A DNA stretch of 8,608 nt from Bacteroidota bacterium (GTDB taxonomy: Bacteria > Bacteroidota > Bacteroidia > NS11-12g > UBA955): NCBI GenBank assembly GCA_018969565.1, contig JAGWYC010000072.1, positions 1 through 8,608 on the forward strand, in the 5' to 3' direction. Below, piece after piece: positions 5,695 through 8,608 of the stretch. The notes beneath the pieces were generated by a model. It was not told the origin of the DNA, searched no databases, and saw only the letters and a list, made by a program, of their open reading frames with translations. Positions within the stretch are counted from its first letter, which is position 1; every line of letters starts with the position of its first letter. The translations under genes were made by a program, and so were the position numbers.

Positions 5695-7152
5695 GTGGTT
5701 CAGCAAAAATTTATCAGGGACTTATTCTGGCTTCAGTTATTGAACTGGCTGATTAAACCTGTCTGGATTCTAGTTCTGGAGAATACGGTGCAAAACAGGC
5801 TGGGGGAGGAGTTGTACGGCTCCTATTTCGTGGTGTTTAACTTCAGTTTGTTATTCACCATCATCATGGATATGGGCATGAACAGCATGATTACCCGGGA
5901 AACTGCGTCCGGGCACAATCCGCGTCTGCTCTGGAAGTCAGCATTTCCGGCAAAACTGCTGCTCAGCATTGCCTATACTGCCTGCACGCTGCTGATTGGA
6001 TGGAGCCAGCATCTTTCCACATCGCTGCTTTTCGTGGTCATCCTGAATCAGATGCTCTTGCAATGGATACTTTTTTTTCGCGCTTACCTTCAGGGTGCGG
6101 GTAAAGGACGGATTGACGCCTGGTTTTCAGTACTCGACCGCGTAGTAGCCATTGTGTTATGTCTGGCATGGATACAGGGGAGTCTTTTTTCCGGAAAAGA
6201 AGGGCTGCTGCTTTTTGCGCTGAGTCAAACGGCGGGTTATGGGTTTGCCTTAATCCTGATTTCAATTCAAGTAAACAGGTTGGTATTCAGAAAGGCCGCC
6301 GCGCCGGTAGATTCAGGTTCCGGTACATTGCACATGTTTGAAGTTTTGCGCAGCAGCCTTGGCTTTGCGTTGCTTGCCTTGCTTATGGCAGGTTTTACCA
6401 GAATAGATGCCCTGATGCTCCAGCTTTTACGCGAAGATGGCACCTATCAGGCCGGCCTCTATGCACGTGGATTCCGTCTTCTGGATGCAGGGCTTATTTT
6501 CCCGGTACTTATGTCCACCTTGTTGTTACCTGCCTTTACATCTAAAACCGGGGATAAAAAAGAACTCACCCGTCTGGCAGAAACCGGAGGGGTATTGATG
6601 TTCCTGATGGCTTTGCCTGCTGCGGCCATTGGTTTTGCCTATGCCGGTCCTTTGATGTCCTTACTGAATCCCGAATCTGCAGGAAAGGATTTTGAAGGAA
6701 TACCGGTGCTGGCCTGGCTCATGCTGGCATATCTGCCTATGAGTCTGGTGTATGTATATGGAACCTTGCTCACGGCCATGAAAAGACTGCGTTTGCTGAA
6801 CGTTGTGGCCCTCCTGGCAGTAGGTCTGAACATCGCGCTGAACCTGTTGTTTATCCCACGTTTCGGAGCTTTAGGCACGGCCTGGTCGGCAGGGCTCACA
6901 CAGGCATTTTTTTGTCTGAACTGCATCTGGTTTTCGCGCGGAGCATTGGAGGGAATGCCCGGGAAATATCTGCCGGCAATCTTCATTCTGGCATTGGTCT
7001 GCGCTTTGCTGGCCTGGTTCCTGCAATACCTCGGGCTTGCCTGGTACGTGCAGGTTGCCGGGGCCTTGGGCACATGGAGTTTGCTGTTGATTACAGGCAA
7101 ACTGCACCCTGATTTACATTTGAAGCAATTCCTTTCTGTGCGGGACGCTTAA
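5695..7152 (+). CDS. Wzx-like lipopolysaccharide/polysaccharide flippase (MOP superfamily)
   Basis: Integral inner-membrane protein predicted to flip lipid-linked oligosaccharide repeat units to the periplasmic face for Wzy-type polymer assembly. The 485 residues and roughly 12-14 hydrophobic segments fit the family: for example about 11-30, 44-62, 85-103, 110-130, 148-160, 168-192, 220-236, 265-281, 298-317, 336-360, 366-388, 395-414, 425-445 and 449-467. Family-like stretches are ELYGSYFVVFNFSLLF (39-54), RIDALMLQLL (236-245), YQAGLYARGFRLLD (251-264) and NIALNLLFIPRFGALGTAWS (379-398). The start is GTG at 5695, the only usual start codon in frame before the first transmembrane helix. The chain-length determinant and ligase-like genes follow on the same strand, which supports the assignment. 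The substrate cannot be told from sequence; a teichuronic-acid or exopolysaccharide exporter of the same fold is an alternative. Confidence 0.88.
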   Translation: MVQQKFIRDLFWLQLLNWLIKPVWILVLENTVQNRLGEELYGSYFVVFNFSLLFTIIMDMGMNSMITRETASGHNPRLLWKSAFPAKLLLSIAYTACTLLIGWSQHLSTSLLFVVILNQMLLQWILFFRAYLQGAGKGRIDAWFSVLDRVVAIVLCLAWIQGSLFSGKEGLLLFALSQTAGYGFALILISIQVNRLVFRKAAAPVDSGSGTLHMFEVLRSSLGFALLALLMAGFTRIDALMLQLLREDGTYQAGLYARGFRLLDAGLIFPVLMSTLLLPAFTSKTGDKKELTRLAETGGVLMFLMALPAAAIGFAYAGPLMSLLNPESAGKDFEGIPVLAWLMLAYLPMSLVYVYGTLLTAMKRLRLLNVVALLAVGLNIALNLLFIPRFGALGTAWSAGLTQAFFCLNCIWFSRGALEGMPGKYLPAIFILALVCALLAWFLQYLGLAWYVQVAGALGTWSLLLITGKLHPDLHLKQFLSVRDA

Positions 7153-7168
7153 GGGTAAAATAAAGCAG

Positions 7169-7176
7169 TATTTTCG
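7169..7176 (+). promoter_or_regulatory. Possible internal -7 element upstream of the chain-length determinant gene
   Basis: TATTTTCG in the 42-base gap after the flippase gene is one mismatch from TAnnTTTG, with the same TTCG ending seen at 2484-2491. It would give a leader of about 12-15 bases before the ATG at 7195. No -33 element is apparent, and read-through from the flippase is equally plausible. Confidence 0.27.
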
Positions 7177-7194
7177 CCGTTTGTAAAGCACTCA

Positions 7195-8226
7195 ATGGAA
7201 ACGCGTGAATACCGGCCGCTATCGGCCCTTGACGTAGTGGATTTCTTCTGGCGCTGGCGCAAATGGCTCATTGGCATAACCCTGCTGGCAGGACTTGTCG
7301 GCTTTGTTGCCTCCATGCCCATCTTCATGAAGCCCAAATACAAGGCCACCCATGTGTTCTATCCTTCTAAGAATGCCTCTATCGCCGATGCATTGCTTCA
7401 GGATGCGAACCAAAGGCAGAAAGATCCGCTGGAATTTGGTGAAGAAGAACAAGCAGAACAGGCGCTTCAGGTGTTGCAATCCTCTGAGCTTATGAGTCGC
7501 CTGGTGCGCAACTTCAACCTGATGAAGCATTATAAGATCGACGCGGCCAATGAAGCGTATCCGCAAACCGCCCTTCAGAATAAAATTGATGAGAACATAT
7601 CGTTCAGTCGCACCCGCTACTTATCTATCAAAATAGATGTTCTCGATGAAGATGCAGAAATGGCGGCCCGTATTGCCAATGGCATTGCAGCACTGTATGA
7701 TTCCGTGAAAACCGAGATTCAGCAACAAATAGCCGTGCCGGCCCTTAAAATCGTGGAGCGTAACCTGCAGGCAAAACGCGATCAGATTGCCAACGTACGC
7801 GATGAAATGCGCAAACTGGGGGAGATGGGCATCACCAACTACGAAGAACAAAGCCGCGCTATTGCGGAAGAAATCTATAAAGCCCAGGCCGGTGGCCGAA
7901 ACGACAAAGTGAAAGAACTGCTGGAAGACCAGAAGAATCTGGCGCAGAATGGCGGTGCCTGGATGAGCCTGAATGAAAAAATCAAGCTGGAAGAAGAAAA
8001 GGAAAGCGACATCAATGCCATGTACGAGAAACGCAAGATTGATGTTCAGGAGAAATTGTCGCACAAGTTTACCGTGAGTGCGGCCGTAAAGGCAGAACGC
8101 AAGGCCTGGCCCGTGCGCCGGTTAATTGTATTGTTGTCCATGTTGGCCGGTTTCGGATTTTGTACCGTTTCCTTGCTCATCTTTGACTTCTATCGTTTCA
8201 GAAAGCAGAATCCATCTGTGCAGTGA
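7195..8226 (+). CDS. Wzz-like polysaccharide chain-length determinant (PCP, no kinase domain)
   Basis: Inner-membrane polysaccharide co-polymerase predicted to set the length of the glycan made by a Wzy-type polymerase. Its 343 residues show the family's architecture: a short cytoplasmic N-terminus, transmembrane helix 1 at about 24-44, a large periplasmic part, transmembrane helix 2 at about 310-330, and a short basic tail. The periplasmic part starts with the Wzz-type strand region (PKYKATHVFYPSKN, 47-60), includes AARIANGIAALYDS (157-170), and is charged and probably coiled-coil over about 184-285. The segment before helix 2, KAERKAWPVRRL (299-310), corresponds to the family's Pro-containing motif, though only one Pro is present. 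There is no Walker-motif tyrosine-kinase domain, so it is not a complete Wzc-type protein. ATG at 7195 is the natural start. Its TGA overlaps the GTG of the next gene. Confidence 0.87.
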   Translation: METREYRPLSALDVVDFFWRWRKWLIGITLLAGLVGFVASMPIFMKPKYKATHVFYPSKNASIADALLQDANQRQKDPLEFGEEEQAEQALQVLQSSELMSRLVRNFNLMKHYKIDAANEAYPQTALQNKIDENISFSRTRYLSIKIDVLDEDAEMAARIANGIAALYDSVKTEIQQQIAVPALKIVERNLQAKRDQIANVRDEMRKLGEMGITNYEEQSRAIAEEIYKAQAGGRNDKVKELLEDQKNLAQNGGAWMSLNEKIKLEEEKESDINAMYEKRKIDVQEKLSHKFTVSAAVKAERKAWPVRRLIVLLSMLAGFGFCTVSLLIFDFYRFRKQNPSVQ

Positions 8227-8608
8227 ACGCAGTATCGCTCAGTGAATCAAGGTTGCGCTGGTGGCTTCTTGCCGCGCTGGCCCTGCTGAGCGGTGTGGCC
8301 GTAGCACTGGGCTGGCACTGGTTGCCATTGGTGCCTGTGGGTATTGCCCTGTTATTGCTGGCACTTTATCGTCCCGGAGCTTATTTACTGTTTGTAGCCT
8401 CAATAGTTCCTCTTTCTGTCGGAGTCAATGATATTGGGGCTAACCTGGGACTTTCCCTCCCCACAGAACCGCTGATATTACTGGCCTGTCTTATTCTGGG
8501 GGTGAAGATATTCACCGGAATAAAAGCCGACAGGAATTTATTGTTACACCCATTGAGTATCCTGGTGATGCTCTACCTGATCTGGATGTTCATCACGGCA
8601 GCCACCAG
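8223..8608 (+). CDS. O-antigen ligase/polymerase-like membrane protein, N-terminal 128 residues (partial)
   Basis: Probable Wzy or WaaL-type multi-spanning inner-membrane protein that polymerises or ligates glycan; the distinguishing periplasmic loop lies beyond the right edge. The frame opens with GTG at 8223 inside GTGA, overlapping the stop of the chain-length determinant by four bases, a typical translational-coupling arrangement. Hydrophobic segments fall at about 12-30, 34-48, 52-66, 83-99 and 108-126. The stretches VPLSVGVND (62-70), LGLSLPTEPLILL (75-87) and HPLSILVMLYLIWMFITA (109-126) resemble the start of the O-antigen ligase family proteins common in Bacteroidota. This identification rests on recalled family similarity and on the neighbouring flippase and Wzz-like genes. 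Confidence 0.78.
   Translation, partial: MNAVSLSESRLRWWLLAALALLSGVAVALGWHWLPLVPVGIALLLLALYRPGAYLLFVASIVPLSVGVNDIGANLGLSLPTEPLILLACLILGVKIFTGIKADRNLLLHPLSILVMLYLIWMFITAAT

Noticed and set aside
5295..5756. 153-residue plus-strand open frame across the hypothetical gene and the flippase start
   Set aside because: Antisense to the 188-residue gene, whose protein shows motif-like conservation; it would also overlap the flippase start out of frame.
7621..8064. 147-residue minus-strand open frame inside the chain-length determinant gene
   Set aside because: Shadow of the charged coiled-coil coding region; the hydrophobic, Phe-rich product is what the reverse complement of Lys/Glu codons yields.

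Overview
The window looks like a chromosomal segment of a Bacteroidota bacterium. The signs are a type IX secretion (T9SS) style C-terminal sorting domain on a large multi-domain secreted protein, TAnnTTTG-type -7 promoter elements with no strong Shine-Dalgarno sites, and an aspartate kinase gene lying head to head with class I fructose-1,6-bisphosphatase. I cannot place it below phylum. No RNA genes, insertion sequences, phage genes or CRISPR arrays were seen. Coding density is very high: the longest gap between genes is 114 bases, so there is no gene-free stretch over 300 bases.

Left part (1-2407), core metabolism and repair. A partial aspartate kinase gene runs leftward off the window. It is divergent from fbp (gluconeogenesis) across 55 bases that hold two face-to-face -7 elements inside a small palindrome. 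fbp converges on recO (recombinational repair), and the two reading frames overlap at their 3' ends.

Middle part (2522-5639), surface and unknown. An 849-residue exported protein carries a signal peptide, a cytochrome-like CX4CH motif in a choice-of-anchor-V-like N-terminal domain, PKD/Ig/FN3-like modules with spaced cysteine pairs, and a T9SS type A-like sorting domain. It converges, with one base between stop codons, on a 188-residue hypothetical protein of unknown function that appears to be conserved in this phylum.

Right part (5695-8608), polysaccharide assembly. A Wzx-like MOP-superfamily flippase, a Wzz-like chain-length determinant without a kinase domain, and the start of an O-antigen ligase/polymerase-type membrane protein follow each other on one strand. 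The last two overlap by four bases. Together they resemble a Wzx/Wzy-type pathway: flipping lipid-linked repeat units, setting chain length, and polymerising or ligating the glycan. The locus continues beyond the right edge.

No clearly new biological system is evident. The points most worth a second look are the CX4CH motif on a T9SS-type cargo, the overlapping divergent promoter at 640-661, and the unknown 188-residue protein with an apparently leaderless GTG start.
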